This document shows positions 24,237 to 33,483 of a DNA stretch of 64,000 nucleotides, piece by piece. Both the position numbers and the translations under genes were made by a program. The notes under the pieces are model-generated. The model was not told where the DNA came from. It saw only the letters and a program-made list of their open reading frames with translations, and searched no databases. Origin of the DNA: a bacterium D16-50 (GTDB lineage: Bacteria; Bacillota; Clostridia; Lachnospirales; Lachnospiraceae); the NCBI GenBank assembly GCA_003612485.1, contig RAZA01000012.1:1-64000 (forward strand). The letters run 5' to 3'. Positions within the stretch are counted from its first letter, which is position 1. Each line of letters opens with the position of its first letter.

Positions 24237-25102
24237 TGGCAGAGGGAAAGGCTATGGGAAGGAGATCTGGCAGACAGTCAATTGTATATGGCATTCTGGG
24301 GGTACTGCTGTTCGGGGTTCTCTACCTGAATGGCTTTCAGGGCGGCAGTCAGGAGCAGCGTCCGGCAGAGATCGTGACCTTCGGGGACAGCGTCTTCGGG
24401 CTGGTGCGGGACGAGACGGCGATTCCTGCCCAGCTGGAGAAGCTGCTGGGCAAAAAGGTTTACAACGCCGCGCTGGGGGGGACGGCCATGGCGCGGCAGG
24501 AACAGGACAGACGGCTTGACTATCCCAAGGGCGCCCTTTCTCTGACAGGGCTGACGGAGTCGCTTCTGGCGGGGGACTTCGGACCCCAGCAGACTGTCAG
24601 AATGCGGGAGAGCGCTACGGATTATTTCCCTGAGGTGATTGACGGGCTGCAGCAGGTGGATTTTTCACAAGTGGATACGGTATTGATCCAATACGGGGTC
24701 AATGACTATCATGTTGGCACAGAAATAGACAATCCTGAGGATCCTTATGATGTATATACCTTTCTGGGGGCGCTGAGGACGGCGGTGCGTTCTCTGCGGG
24801 AGATCAATCCGGCGCTGAGGATCGTGATGGTGACGCCTACCTATGCATGGCTTATTTATTCGGATCCTCCCCTGACCTATCAGGAGGCGGATCAGGGCGG
24901 GGGGACTCTGGATGAATATGTGGATGCCGCTATAGGGGCGGCTAAGGAGCTGGACATAGAGGTCATAGATGTATATTATGACTTTTATCCCCATGAGAAC
25001 TGGGAGGACTGGAGGCTGTACACCACGGACGGGCTCCATCCCAACGAGGAGGGGCGCAGGAAGCTGGCAGAGTATATAGCGGAGGCGCTGGAGGAGCGCT
25101 AG
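24233..25102 (+). CDS. Membrane-anchored SGNH/GDSL esterase
   Basis: A 289-aa (or 282-aa if the ATG at 24254, which has AGAGGGAAAGG, is used) extracytoplasmic esterase. A signal anchor (IVYGILGVLLFGVLYLNGF) precedes the SGNH domain: VTFGDSVFGL (Ser), ALGGTAMARQ (Gly), IQYGVNDYHVG (Asn) and DGLHPNEEGR (Asp/His). Its C-terminal two-thirds are clearly related to the minus-strand protein at 12829-14241 (shared GVNDY/GLNDY, DPY..YTF.GALRTAV and VYYDF-type segments). It overlaps pseG, which suggests it trims or adds ester groups on the Pse-containing glycan after export. Confidence 0.85.
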   Translation: MMAEGKAMGRRSGRQSIVYGILGVLLFGVLYLNGFQGGSQEQRPAEIVTFGDSVFGLVRDETAIPAQLEKLLGKKVYNAALGGTAMARQEQDRRLDYPKGALSLTGLTESLLAGDFGPQQTVRMRESATDYFPEVIDGLQQVDFSQVDTVLIQYGVNDYHVGTEIDNPEDPYDVYTFLGALRTAVRSLREINPALRIVMVTPTYAWLIYSDPPLTYQEADQGGGTLDEYVDAAIGAAKELDIEVIDVYYDFYPHENWEDWRLYTTDGLHPNEEGRRKLAEYIAEALEER

Positions 25103-25112
25103 GAGGGGACGG

Positions 25113-26717
25113 ATGAAGCAATTGGAATCGCCCACAAGGGCTTTTGAAGCGCTGTATCATAAGATTCGCCGGGAATGGAAGATTGCCTTTTTGACTTGTT
25201 TTCTGCTGGGGCTTCTGGTTCACATGCCGATTTTGACCGCGGACATTCCCAATCATGACGGGCTGGACAGCATGTATTTTGACCAGAATATGATCACTTC
25301 GGGCAGGTGGTTTCTGACTGTAGCCTGCGGAATTTCCTCCTATTATACTTTGCCTTGGCTCATAGGCATTCTGGGGCTGCTCTATCTGGGCTGCGCCGCA
25401 GCGGCGCTGTGCGAGCTTTTGGAGATCCGCAGGCCATGGGCCGCGGCGGCCTGCGGCGGGCTGCTTTCCGCGTTCCCTGCCTTGGCGTCCACCTATGCCT
25501 ATGTTTTCACTCTGGACGGCTATATGCTGGCCATTCTTTTGGCGGTGCTGGCCGTGCTGTTTGTGAAGAAAGGGCGTTGGGGATTCCTGCCGGGGGCAGT
25601 ATGCCTTGCCCTGAGCATGGGGATCTATCAGGCCTATCTGTCCTTTGCCATATTGCTGTCCCTCTTCTCGGTATTGAGGATTTTTGCCGGGGAGGAAAAG
25701 GCGGATGCGGGAAGGGGAGCGGCTCTTGCAGGAGGCCTGCGGCAGGGGCTGCGCTACCTCTACATGGGGGTGCTGGGGGCCGGGGGCTATTACGGTATTC
25801 TGCAGGCGCTGCTTCTGATTCAGGGAAAGGAGCTGGCAGGCTATCAGGGGATCGACGGGATGGTCTCAGGAACTGCGGGGGGAACAGGGCTTTTTTCTGC
25901 AGCCGCGGGAATGTATAGGGACTTTTTGGGCTTCACCTTCCACGGAAACGTGCTGTTCCAGAATGCCTTTTCCGCAGGGGCCGGTATTTTGCTGGCGGCT
26001 TCCGGCGCGGCAGGGGCGTTTTTTGCGCTTCGGAGAAGAAAAAACTGGAAGAATCCGGCGAATTTCGTTATAATGGTTGGGGCGGCAGCGGCTCTGCCTG
26101 CTGCCACCAATGTGGTATTGCTGATCTCCCCTTCCGTGACCTACCATCTGCTGATGCGGTATCAGTGGGTGCTTTACCTGATCGGCATGGTGGCGCTGGC
26201 CGGAAATATCCGGCAGGAGGACTTGGCAAAAAGAGGCTTCCGGCCGGGGATTTTGGCAGAGTGGGCGGCGTGCCTTGGGGCATGGACGCTGATTTTCTGT
26301 TTCTGCATCACGGACAATATCGCCTATTCCAATCTCCAGAAGCGGTATGAGAAGACATACGCCTATTGCATCCGTCTGCTGGACAGGATAGAGCAGACGG
26401 AAGGGTACTATCCGGGGATTCCTATCGCCATGGTAGGCGTGGTGGGGGACGAGCAGTATCCGGCCACAGACCTAACTCTGGATGTGACTTCCAATATGAT
26501 CGGCATGAGCGGGGACAGCCTGCTGTACAGAGGGGACAACTACCGGGAATTCATCAGGAACTATCTGGGAGCGACCCTGAACATACTGCCTGCGGAGGCC
26601 ATGGCCCAGATGTATTATTCCGAAGAATACACGGCTATGGAGAGCTTTCCGGGCAGAGATTCCATCCGGATCATAGACGGAATCCTATATGTGAAGACGG
26701 AGAATGTGACAAGGTGA
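25113..26717 (+). CDS. GtrII-family membrane glucosyltransferase
   Basis: A 534-aa integral membrane protein matching the glucosyl-transferase GtrII family (PF14264). A first-loop acidic motif DIPNHDGLDSMYFDQNMITS is followed by GRWFLTVACGISSYYTLPWL, then repeated hydrophobic helices and the GIYQAYLSF segment typical of the family. The C-terminal ~100 residues are soluble and extracytoplasmic. GtrII enzymes use an undecaprenyl-phosphate sugar on the outer side of the membrane to decorate a polysaccharide. The next gene is a GtrB-like lipid loader, completing the usual pair. It starts 10 bp after the SGNH gene with GGAGGGG. Confidence 0.8.
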   Translation: MKQLESPTRAFEALYHKIRREWKIAFLTCFLLGLLVHMPILTADIPNHDGLDSMYFDQNMITSGRWFLTVACGISSYYTLPWLIGILGLLYLGCAAAALCELLEIRRPWAAAACGGLLSAFPALASTYAYVFTLDGYMLAILLAVLAVLFVKKGRWGFLPGAVCLALSMGIYQAYLSFAILLSLFSVLRIFAGEEKADAGRGAALAGGLRQGLRYLYMGVLGAGGYYGILQALLLIQGKELAGYQGIDGMVSGTAGGTGLFSAAAGMYRDFLGFTFHGNVLFQNAFSAGAGILLAASGAAGAFFALRRRKNWKNPANFVIMVGAAAALPAATNVVLLISPSVTYHLLMRYQWVLYLIGMVALAGNIRQEDLAKRGFRPGILAEWAACLGAWTLIFCFCITDNIAYSNLQKRYEKTYAYCIRLLDRIEQTEGYYPGIPIAMVGVVGDEQYPATDLTLDVTSNMIGMSGDSLLYRGDNYREFIRNYLGATLNILPAEAMAQMYYSEEYTAMESFPGRDSIRIIDGILYVKTENVTR

Positions 26718-26787
26718 GCAGGAGGCACCTGCCGCCCAGAGACGCCTTGGGGAGAAGGCTCGATGAAAAGAGAAAGGATGGCCGCCC

Positions 26788-27759
26788 ATGCGGTCAGAGG
26801 GTACGGATATGGCGCTTTTATCCATTGTGCTGCCGGCATACAACGAGGAGCAGAACATTGCCAACACTGTGAAGGTGCTGTCGGAGCTTCTGGACGAGAA
26901 GGGCATAGAGTATGAACTGGTGTTTATAAGCGACGGCTCCGGCGACGGCACCTTTCGGGAAATACAGAAGGCTGCGGCGGAGAACCCCCGTGTCAGAGGC
27001 GCCGAATTCTCCCGGAACTTCGGGAAAGAGCCGGCCATTTTTGCTGGACTGTCCATGGCAGGCGGGGACGCGGTTGTGGTTATGGACTGCGACCTGCAGC
27101 ATCCTCCGGAGACTATACTAAAGATGTGGGAGCTTTGGCAGGACGGCGCTCAGGTGGTGGAGGGCGTAAAGCAGGACAGGGGGAAGGAAAAGCTCAGCTA
27201 CAAGCTGTCTGCCGGACTGTTTTACAAGGTCATGAGCAAACTCATCAAGATAGATATGAACGCCTCCTCGGATTATAAGCTTCTGGACCGCAAGGTGGTG
27301 GACGTGCTGCTGACCCTGCCGGAGAGGAACACCTTTTTCAGGGCGCTTAGCTTCTGGACGGGCTTTCGCAGGGAGACCGTCTACTATGAGGTGCAGGAGA
27401 GGCAGTTCGGAGAGAGCAAATGGTCTCTTTTCAGCCTGATGAAGTATGCCGTCACCAATGTGACGTCTTTCAGCACGCTGCCGCTGCAGATAGTGACGGT
27501 GGTGGGGCTGGTGTCCATCTTGTTCAGTGTGGTGCTTTTCGCCCAGACGCTGGTGAAGTATCTGTCCGGGACGGCGGTGGAAGGGTTCACCACGGTGATT
27601 CTGCTCCTTCTGATCATAGGAGGATTCCTGATGCTGGGACTGGGAATCATCGGCCATTATATCGCCAGAATCTATGAGGAAGTGAAGGGGCGGCCCAAGT
27701 ACATCATCAGCAAAGTGACGGAGAATGTGCAGGGGAATGCCGTGGGAGCATGGAAGTAG
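26788..27759 (+). CDS. GtrB-like polyprenyl-phosphate glycosyltransferase
   Basis: A 323-aa GT2 enzyme with two C-terminal transmembrane helices. Motifs are LSIVLPAYNEEQNIA, LVFISDGSGDGTF, EFSRNFGKEPAI and VVMDCDLQHPPETI (the D-x-D metal site), then SSDYKLLDRKVVD. The membrane helices lie at IVTVVGLVSILFSVVLFAQTL and TVILLLLIIGGFLMLGLGIIG, ending with the family's EVKGRPKYII tail. It makes the lipid-linked sugar for the adjacent GtrII-type enzyme. The ATG at 26809 is an alternative start with AGAGGG. Confidence 0.88.
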   Translation: MRSEGTDMALLSIVLPAYNEEQNIANTVKVLSELLDEKGIEYELVFISDGSGDGTFREIQKAAAENPRVRGAEFSRNFGKEPAIFAGLSMAGGDAVVVMDCDLQHPPETILKMWELWQDGAQVVEGVKQDRGKEKLSYKLSAGLFYKVMSKLIKIDMNASSDYKLLDRKVVDVLLTLPERNTFFRALSFWTGFRRETVYYEVQERQFGESKWSLFSLMKYAVTNVTSFSTLPLQIVTVVGLVSILFSVVLFAQTLVKYLSGTAVEGFTTVILLLLIIGGFLMLGLGIIGHYIARIYEEVKGRPKYIISKVTENVQGNAVGAWK

Positions 27760-27878
27760 AGGGGCGGATATATAGCAGGGATATATAGACATAGGAAACA
27801 GAGCCTGCCGGAGCGGGCAAAGAGTCATAAGCCTGAAGGCAGGAAGCTTTCGGACGTATTGAAAGGGAGGGATTGACA

Positions 27879-29009
27879 ATGATTACTTTCAACAAGCCGC
27901 CATATGCGGAAAAGGCCATGGAGTATATTCAGGACTGCGTGAAGAGCCAGAAGATCTGCGGGGACGGCGCGTATACGAAGAAGTGCAGCGAATGGCTGGA
28001 AAAGAAGACAGGCACCGCAAAATGCCTGCTGACAACCTCCTGCACCCATGCTACGGAGCTGGCGGCGCTGCTGCTGCCCGATATCGGTCCCGGGGACGAG
28101 GTCATCATGCCGGCCTTTACCTTCGTGTCCACTGCGGACGCCTTCGTGCTGCGGGGGGCCACTCCCGTGTTCGTGGACATCAGGCCCGATACCATGAACA
28201 TTGATGAAAAGCTCATAGAGGACGCGGTGACGGACAGGACCAAGGCCATCGTCCCGGTGCATTACGCGGGGGTTTCCTGCGAGATGGACGCCATCATGGA
28301 GATAGCCGGAAGGCATGGTCTGGCGGTGGTGGAGGACGCCGCTCAGGGAATCATGTCCACCTACAAGAACAAGGCTCTGGGCACCATAGGGGACTTTGGG
28401 TGCTTCAGCTTCCATGAGACCAAAAACTACAGCATGGGGGAGGGCGGCGCGCTGCTGATCAGGGATCCTAAGGATGTGGAGGAAGCGGAGATCATCCGGG
28501 AGAAGGGAACCAACCGCAGCAAGTATTACCGGGGTCAGGTGGACAAGTATACTTGGATCAACTATGGCTCCTCCTACCTGCCCAGCGACATGAATGCGGC
28601 TTATCTGTACGCCCAGCTGGAGATCGCGGAGGAGATCAACAATGCGCGGCTGTCCATATGGAGACAGTACTATGAGAACCTGAAGCCTCTGGCGGAGGAA
28701 AACAGGATCCAGCTGCCCACGGTTCCGGAGGGCTGTGTTCACAACGGGCATATGTTCTATATCAAGACGGCGGACATCGAGGAGAGGACCAAGCTCATCG
28801 ATTATCTGAAGGAGAACGGCATTCATGCGGTATTCCATTACATTCCCCTTCACACTGCTCCCGCGGGGCAGAAGTTCGGGCGTTTCCACGGTGAGGACAG
28901 GCATACTACCAGGGAGAGCGAGCGCCTGCTGCGGCTGCCCATGTATTATGGTCTTTCGGAGGATGAGGTGGAATATATCTGCAGTCATGTAAGGAAATTC
29001 TATGGGTGA
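27879..29009 (+). CDS. WecE/RffA-type dTDP-4-amino-4,6-dideoxygalactose transaminase
   Basis: A 376-aa PLP aminotransferase of the DegT/DnrJ/EryC1 family. Segments typical of WecE are MITFNKPPY at the start, CLLTTSCTHATELAALLL, VIMPAFTFVSTADAF, VPVHYAGVSCEMD, VVEDAAQGIMSTYKN and the PLP-lysine region FSFHETKNYSMGEGGALL. The gene starts at ATG 27879 with AGGGAGG. It predicts a second amino sugar (4-amino-4,6-dideoxy-Gal, Fuc4N-like) in this glycan besides pseudaminic acid. The dTDP-sugar precursor genes (rmlA/rmlB) are not in the window. Its 3' end overlaps the next gene by 8 bp. Confidence 0.85.
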   Translation: MITFNKPPYAEKAMEYIQDCVKSQKICGDGAYTKKCSEWLEKKTGTAKCLLTTSCTHATELAALLLPDIGPGDEVIMPAFTFVSTADAFVLRGATPVFVDIRPDTMNIDEKLIEDAVTDRTKAIVPVHYAGVSCEMDAIMEIAGRHGLAVVEDAAQGIMSTYKNKALGTIGDFGCFSFHETKNYSMGEGGALLIRDPKDVEEAEIIREKGTNRSKYYRGQVDKYTWINYGSSYLPSDMNAAYLYAQLEIAEEINNARLSIWRQYYENLKPLAEENRIQLPTVPEGCVHNGHMFYIKTADIEERTKLIDYLKENGIHAVFHYIPLHTAPAGQKFGRFHGEDRHTTRESERLLRLPMYYGLSEDEVEYICSHVRKFYG

Positions 29010-30273
29010 TTTAAAGGGGTTTACAATGGGCCGGTTCCGGCAGGGAAGTATTTTCCGGCATGTGGCTGCCGTTACGGAAAGGGTGATTTTCATAGGTTTC
29101 ACCGCCCAGATCGGTCTGGGCGCGGTGTGGATGTGCATCAATTTTGACAAGGTGCAGGATTTTGGCTGGGGGAATCTGGGGAGGACGGAGCCGGAGGGTG
29201 TGATCTATACGCTGTACAGCTTTCTGGGAGGGATTCCTCAGCTTCTGTATCTGGCCCAGCTGGCCTTTGCCCTTTTTGCAGGTTACCGCTTTCTGAGCGC
29301 GGCGGGGAGACTGCCCGCACGCTCCGGGCGTCCCTTCGGGCAGAAACCGGCATTTTATTTCTGGGGCAGCTTGTGCCTGCTCACCTTTCCCTTTGCCATG
29401 CAGTGTCATCTGGCGGTGCTGCCGTATTCCGCTATGGGGTCCTTGTTTCTGCTGATGCTTTCCTTCTTGCTGGAGGCTGTCTTCGGAGGGGGAGGCAAGA
29501 AGGCCTTGGGACGGATGCGCATGGGCCGTCTTTCGCTGGCGGTGGTCTGCGGCGTGCTGGCAGTGATTCTGGCGCTGGAGGCAGGGGCTGAGGAGCGGGA
29601 CGCCATTTGGGGGAGAGGCGCGGGCGCGGCCATGGCCAGCCGAATGGCCTGGCCCAGCGTATGGAACGACAGGGGATACTGGTCGGAGGAGCTGCGGGAG
29701 CTGACGAGTGAAGAAGAACTGTGGCAGGCCACGTATTGTCCGGGCAATATGGAGATCGTTCTGGAAGCCATAGAGGAGCGGGCAGGAGATGGGGCACAGG
29801 AAGCCTATAGAGAGATGGCGCAAACCGCGTGGAGACTCCGCAGGCCCATGATCCTGCGCCAGATAGCCTGGGACGCGCTGGGATACGCGGCGTTTCCGCT
29901 GATCTTCCCCATACAGCTGGAGGGAAGGATGTATGACTCCTACACCGGCAGAAATTATGAGGTCATGAGAGAACATGCGCCTGCGCTGACGGGACATTAT
30001 GTAAGGTACTGCTGCTGGTGGTTTGCCTGCTGTCTGGGGCTGGCCGCTCTTTTGTCTCTGGTTCGGCTCCTGCAGGGAGGCATCGGGAGGCCGCAGATAC
30101 TTGGGGCAGGGCTATGTGCTTTGATAGGAGCTCTCTTGTCGCTTGCCTATACCATGAGAGGCGCAGGACTGATGGACTATAGGTGTACCGTGGCGCTTTC
30201 GCAGCTCTGGCTGGCCTGGGCCGTTCTGGGCGCGGGAGGCGCCGTGGATGGTTCAGGCGCCGGCGGGGCCTAA
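29002..30273 (+). CDS. Multi-pass membrane protein of unknown function
   Basis: A 423-aa protein with about eight predicted membrane helices (VIFIGFTAQIGLGAVWMCI, LLYLAQLAFALFAGY, SLAVVCGVLAVILALEAG and others). A hydrophilic stretch between ~210 and ~300 contains WPSVWNDRGYWSEELREL. It overlaps the end of the WecE-like gene (ATGGGTGA), so translation is probably coupled. No family is recognised. By position it is part of glycan assembly or export. The extreme C-terminus is Gly/Ala-rich. Confidence 0.5.
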   Translation: MGDLKGFTMGRFRQGSIFRHVAAVTERVIFIGFTAQIGLGAVWMCINFDKVQDFGWGNLGRTEPEGVIYTLYSFLGGIPQLLYLAQLAFALFAGYRFLSAAGRLPARSGRPFGQKPAFYFWGSLCLLTFPFAMQCHLAVLPYSAMGSLFLLMLSFLLEAVFGGGGKKALGRMRMGRLSLAVVCGVLAVILALEAGAEERDAIWGRGAGAAMASRMAWPSVWNDRGYWSEELRELTSEEELWQATYCPGNMEIVLEAIEERAGDGAQEAYREMAQTAWRLRRPMILRQIAWDALGYAAFPLIFPIQLEGRMYDSYTGRNYEVMREHAPALTGHYVRYCCWWFACCLGLAALLSLVRLLQGGIGRPQILGAGLCALIGALLSLAYTMRGAGLMDYRCTVALSQLWLAWAVLGAGGAVDGSGAGGA

Positions 30274-30392
30274 GGACGGAGCCGGTGTCAGAGGCATGTG
30301 GCGGCGAAAAGACCGGTGTCTGTAGGCAGCGGTCTGCAAGCCGTACCGGAGACCATGGGAGCCGGGCGGCTTGGTATAAAGGAGAAAGGCGC

Positions 30393-32237
30393 ATGGCCAG
30401 AGGGATATGGGAGAGTATGGGAATGAGAGTGGCAGGAGGGCGAACAAAAGATCGTCACGGGAGCATTTGGCTTTGGGCGGGGATATGCATGATGGTTTTG
30501 ACTGTGGTGCCCGGCATGATCTTGGGTGAGGACGGAATCATTACTTATCACGATCAGCTGGATTCTGAGGCCATAGGCTATCTTTTGCAGGCCAGACATT
30601 TATTTTCGGGGGATAAGATACCGGAATTTATGGGCGGGTCTCTGAAGACGGCAATTACCATGCCGGCTCCTATCTGTGTTCTGCTTTTTTTGGGAGGAAA
30701 CGTTTGGGGGGCGCTGACGGTGATGCAGCTTGTGGGCAGGCTCATAGGATTTGTGGGAATGTACCTGCTGTCCAAGGAGCTTACAGGCCATGCTTGGATC
30801 GGAGGGCTGGCAGGTGCGCTGTACGGGCTGCTTCCGTATCTGCCGGTGTACGGGCTGTCCCAGTATGGAATTGGGCTGCTGGTCTGGTGCGCCCTGCAGC
30901 TGAGAAAAGGAAAATACAAGGCTTTTTCTTATGGTTATACCATATTGTTCGGTCTGGCGTCCTCTCTGGTATTGTCCGGTGCGGGATTGCTTGGGCTGGG
31001 GGGGCTGATGCTTCTTTGGGATCTGTGCCGGAAAAGGAAGGTGGGGTATTTTTTGTGGGCATGGCTTGCATTGCTGTGCGTCTATATGGCGGAAAATTTT
31101 CAGCTTCTGGCTCAGGTACTGGGATTGGGGCAGCAGCCTGCCTCCCACAAGGCAGAACTTGTGATTCATGGAGACTCCTTTTGGGAGGCTTTGAGGCGGG
31201 GAACCTTTGTGGGGGTGCAGAACGGCGAGGGATATCATGAATTGCTTCTATTGGCAATGCTGGCTGTGGTTTTGGCGGTGCTTCTGGCATTCTGGGCCCA
31301 GGGCAGGAGGTCTCAGGGGAAACATGGATCCGGAGAAAGCCTGAGTCCTGCATTGGTCTTGGATTTGAAGTATATGGGCATCTGTCTGGGCTGCGGTCTG
31401 CTTTTGGCGCTGTTGTCTGCGCTTTGGGACTGCAGCGCGCTGGTAGGGCTGCGCAGGGCTCTGGGGACGGTGGGGGCTTTTCAGGCAGATAGGATCTTAT
31501 GGGTCGCCCCCTGCCTATGGCATCTTGCCTTCGCCTGCGGCCTTGGGGCATTGTGGGAGCAGCAAAAGTCATGTGCAGGACTTGGAAGACTGGCGGCCAA
31601 CGGCGGCCTGCTGCTTATGGGCGTTGCGGCAGGGGCTACGGGGGTCCGGCTGCTGTTGGGCGGGGATATAAAGTCCAATGTCCAGAAGCTGCGGGATCCC
31701 CAGTATGGTATGATGAGCTTTAGTGATTACTATGCAATAGGCGTTCTGGAACAAGTCAGGGATTTTCTGGAGGAACAGACGGGGATGAGGCAGGAGGAGT
31801 ACCGTGTGGTCAGTCTGGGGATTGATCCTGCTGCAGCATATTATCATGGTTTTTATTGCCTTGACGGCTATTCCAACAACTATTCTCTTGCCCATAAGCA
31901 GGCGTTTCGGGAAGTTCTGAGGCCGGAGCTGGAAAAGAGCGAATATCTTCGGGTACTCTTCGATGAGTGGGGAAACCGCTGCTATCTGTTCAGCTCGGAA
32001 TGCCCGGGTTATTATACGATAGAAAAGCACGGCTTCTTTTTTCAGGACTATCAGCTGAATGCAGCGGCGCTTCAGGACATGGGCTGCGACTGGATCCTTT
32101 CCGCCGCGTATATAGGGAATGCGGAGAGTCAGGGGCTGGTGCTTATGAACGAGGCTCCCTTTGAGACAAAGGACAGCTATTATGGGATCTATGTGTACGG
32201 CTTTGCAGACCGGTCAGGGAAAATGTCATTGAAGTAA
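30393..32237 (+). CDS. Large membrane protein, DUF6044/YfhO-like
   Basis: A ~614-aa integral membrane protein with about 11-12 helices and a soluble C-terminal part. The early extracytoplasmic loop has LGEDGIITYHDQLDSEAIGYLLQ. Later segments are ADRILWVAPCLWHLAF and the C-terminal VVSLGIDPAAAYYHGFYCLDGY with RVLFDEWGNRCYLF. This arrangement resembles DUF6044 proteins, a YfhO-like group of putative membrane glycosyltransferases seen in Firmicutes glycan loci. The start ATG at 30393 follows AAAGGAGAAAGG; the frame is open further upstream over the preceding gene's end, without coding support. Confidence 0.6.
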   Translation: MARGIWESMGMRVAGGRTKDRHGSIWLWAGICMMVLTVVPGMILGEDGIITYHDQLDSEAIGYLLQARHLFSGDKIPEFMGGSLKTAITMPAPICVLLFLGGNVWGALTVMQLVGRLIGFVGMYLLSKELTGHAWIGGLAGALYGLLPYLPVYGLSQYGIGLLVWCALQLRKGKYKAFSYGYTILFGLASSLVLSGAGLLGLGGLMLLWDLCRKRKVGYFLWAWLALLCVYMAENFQLLAQVLGLGQQPASHKAELVIHGDSFWEALRRGTFVGVQNGEGYHELLLLAMLAVVLAVLLAFWAQGRRSQGKHGSGESLSPALVLDLKYMGICLGCGLLLALLSALWDCSALVGLRRALGTVGAFQADRILWVAPCLWHLAFACGLGALWEQQKSCAGLGRLAANGGLLLMGVAAGATGVRLLLGGDIKSNVQKLRDPQYGMMSFSDYYAIGVLEQVRDFLEEQTGMRQEEYRVVSLGIDPAAAYYHGFYCLDGYSNNYSLAHKQAFREVLRPELEKSEYLRVLFDEWGNRCYLFSSECPGYYTIEKHGFFFQDYQLNAAALQDMGCDWILSAAYIGNAESQGLVLMNEAPFETKDSYYGIYVYGFADRSGKMSLK

Positions 32238-32305
32238 CCCCGAAGGGGATCGGTGAGAGAGTGGCGGCCCGTTCCTGGGCTGACAAATGGAAAGGAGAGT
32301 CAGAT

Positions 32306-32980
32306 ATGATCGAGATACTGGAGGAAACCACCAAGGAACCCATCAGTCTGATGGGCCGGCGGGCAGGAGTCTGCTGGGGAGCGGACATTGCGGACGCTGA
32401 GAGAAATTACAAGAGGGGGCTTGAGTGCATCCGGTCGGGTCATCATCGGGTGATGGAATATGTGAATGTGGAGATGATTCTGGACGGTTATTCCGCCAGA
32501 GTCATACGGGAGTGGTACACGCATATCGGCGGCGCGCCCACCAGACTGCAGGCCAGCACCCGTTACATCAACTACAAGGATTTCTCCTATGTGGTTCCGC
32601 CTGCGGTGGCTAAGAATCCGGAGGCGGAGAAGCTGTATAGGGCCGCCATGGAGACCATCGCAAGAACCTGCGCCAGTCTGGAGGGCGAATGCGGGGTTCC
32701 CAGAGAGGACGCTGCCATGCTCCTGCCCTTGGGCATGTCGACCCGAATCGTGGACAAGCGCAATGTGCGCAATCTCATCGAAATGTCCCATCAGAGGCTC
32801 TGCACCAGAGCATACTGGGAATATAGGGAGCTGATGGGAGATATCTGCACTGCCCTTGGCGCCTATTCTGAGGAATGGCGGTATCTGGTGGAGAACTTTT
32901 TCCGGCCTAAGTGCGATGTGTCCGGATATTGTACGGAAAAGAAAAGCTGTGGGAGAAAGCCGGGAAGTCCGCAGGTCTAA
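32306..32980 (+). CDS. thyX: FAD-dependent thymidylate synthase ThyX
   Basis: A 224-aa flavin-dependent thymidylate synthase; it makes dTMP from dUMP using methylene-THF and NADPH. The ThyX region reads SGHHRVMEYVNVEMILDGYS, then IREWYTHIGG, then RLQASTRYINY. It lacks a textbook RHRxxSxNExSxR run and looks like a variant form. The C-terminal half has the family segments REDAAMLLPLGMSTR and NLIEMSHQRLCTRAYWE. It starts at 32306 (AAAGGAG). It is a housekeeping gene lying between the glycan block and the flagellar block. Confidence 0.82.
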   Translation: MIEILEETTKEPISLMGRRAGVCWGADIADAERNYKRGLECIRSGHHRVMEYVNVEMILDGYSARVIREWYTHIGGAPTRLQASTRYINYKDFSYVVPPAVAKNPEAEKLYRAAMETIARTCASLEGECGVPREDAAMLLPLGMSTRIVDKRNVRNLIEMSHQRLCTRAYWEYRELMGDICTALGAYSEEWRYLVENFFRPKCDVSGYCTEKKSCGRKPGSPQV

Positions 32981-32995
32981 TTTTCGGAGAAGGGC

Positions 32996-33022
32996 TAAAG
33001 TATTTCATCCCCATGCCGATAA
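32996..33022 (+). promoter_or_regulatory. Sigma-28 (SigD/FliA) promoter of flgM operon
   Basis: TAAA (32996-32999), exactly 15 nt, then GCCGATAA (33015-33022): a full match to the class III flagellar promoter consensus. It lies 131 bp upstream of the flgM GTG start, so the anti-sigma factor is under control of its own target. Confidence 0.9.
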
Positions 33023-33152
33023 TCATAATAAGCAAAGGAAATGAAACAGTTTCGGAACAAAAATACGCAAACGCTTTTTTCTTAAAGAGCGCATAGGCGC
33101 GGCATCGGAACTGAAAATGAAGATTCTGGCTTTGGGAAGGGAGGGATTTGGC

Positions 33153-33428
33153 GTGCGTATAGAGGCATATAATCAGATCCATCAGCTATATCAGACGAAC
33201 AAGGTGAACAAGACGAAGCAAGCTGCAAATGCCGCTCACACGGAACAGCTGCAGTTCAGCAATCTGGGAAAAGATATCGGGGCCGCGCAGGCTGCTATTT
33301 CCGCTGCTCCCGACATCAGAGAGGATCTGGTGGCATCGATCAAGAGCAGAATGGAGAACGGCACTTACAGCGTGGATAACGGGACCTTTGCCGAGAAGCT
33401 GATGCGCAAGGCCAGCGAGATAGTATAA
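33153..33428 (+). CDS. flgM: Anti-sigma-28 factor FlgM
   Basis: A 91-aa protein with a GTG start at 33153 behind GGGAGGG; an upstream ATG at 33117 has no site. FlgM holds SigD/sigma-28 inactive until the hook is finished. The N-terminal IEAYNQIHQLYQTNKVNK and the C-terminal sigma-binding helix region DIREDLVASIKSRMENGTY followed by FAEKLMRKASEIV are characteristic of Firmicutes FlgM. It is first in the operon flgM-flgN-flgK-flgK-flgL and is driven by a sigma-28 promoter, giving feedback control. Confidence 0.9.
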   Translation: MRIEAYNQIHQLYQTNKVNKTKQAANAAHTEQLQFSNLGKDIGAAQAAISAAPDIREDLVASIKSRMENGTYSVDNGTFAEKLMRKASEIV

Positions 33429-33483
33429 GGCATAAATGCAGGGGCCCCAAGGGGCCTGCGGAACTGGAATAGGAGGAAGCCCC

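Noticed and set aside
30183..30392. N-terminal extension of the DUF6044-like protein
   Set aside because: It overlaps the previous gene's end, is Arg/Gly-rich, and a strong AAAGGAG site directly precedes the ATG at 30393.
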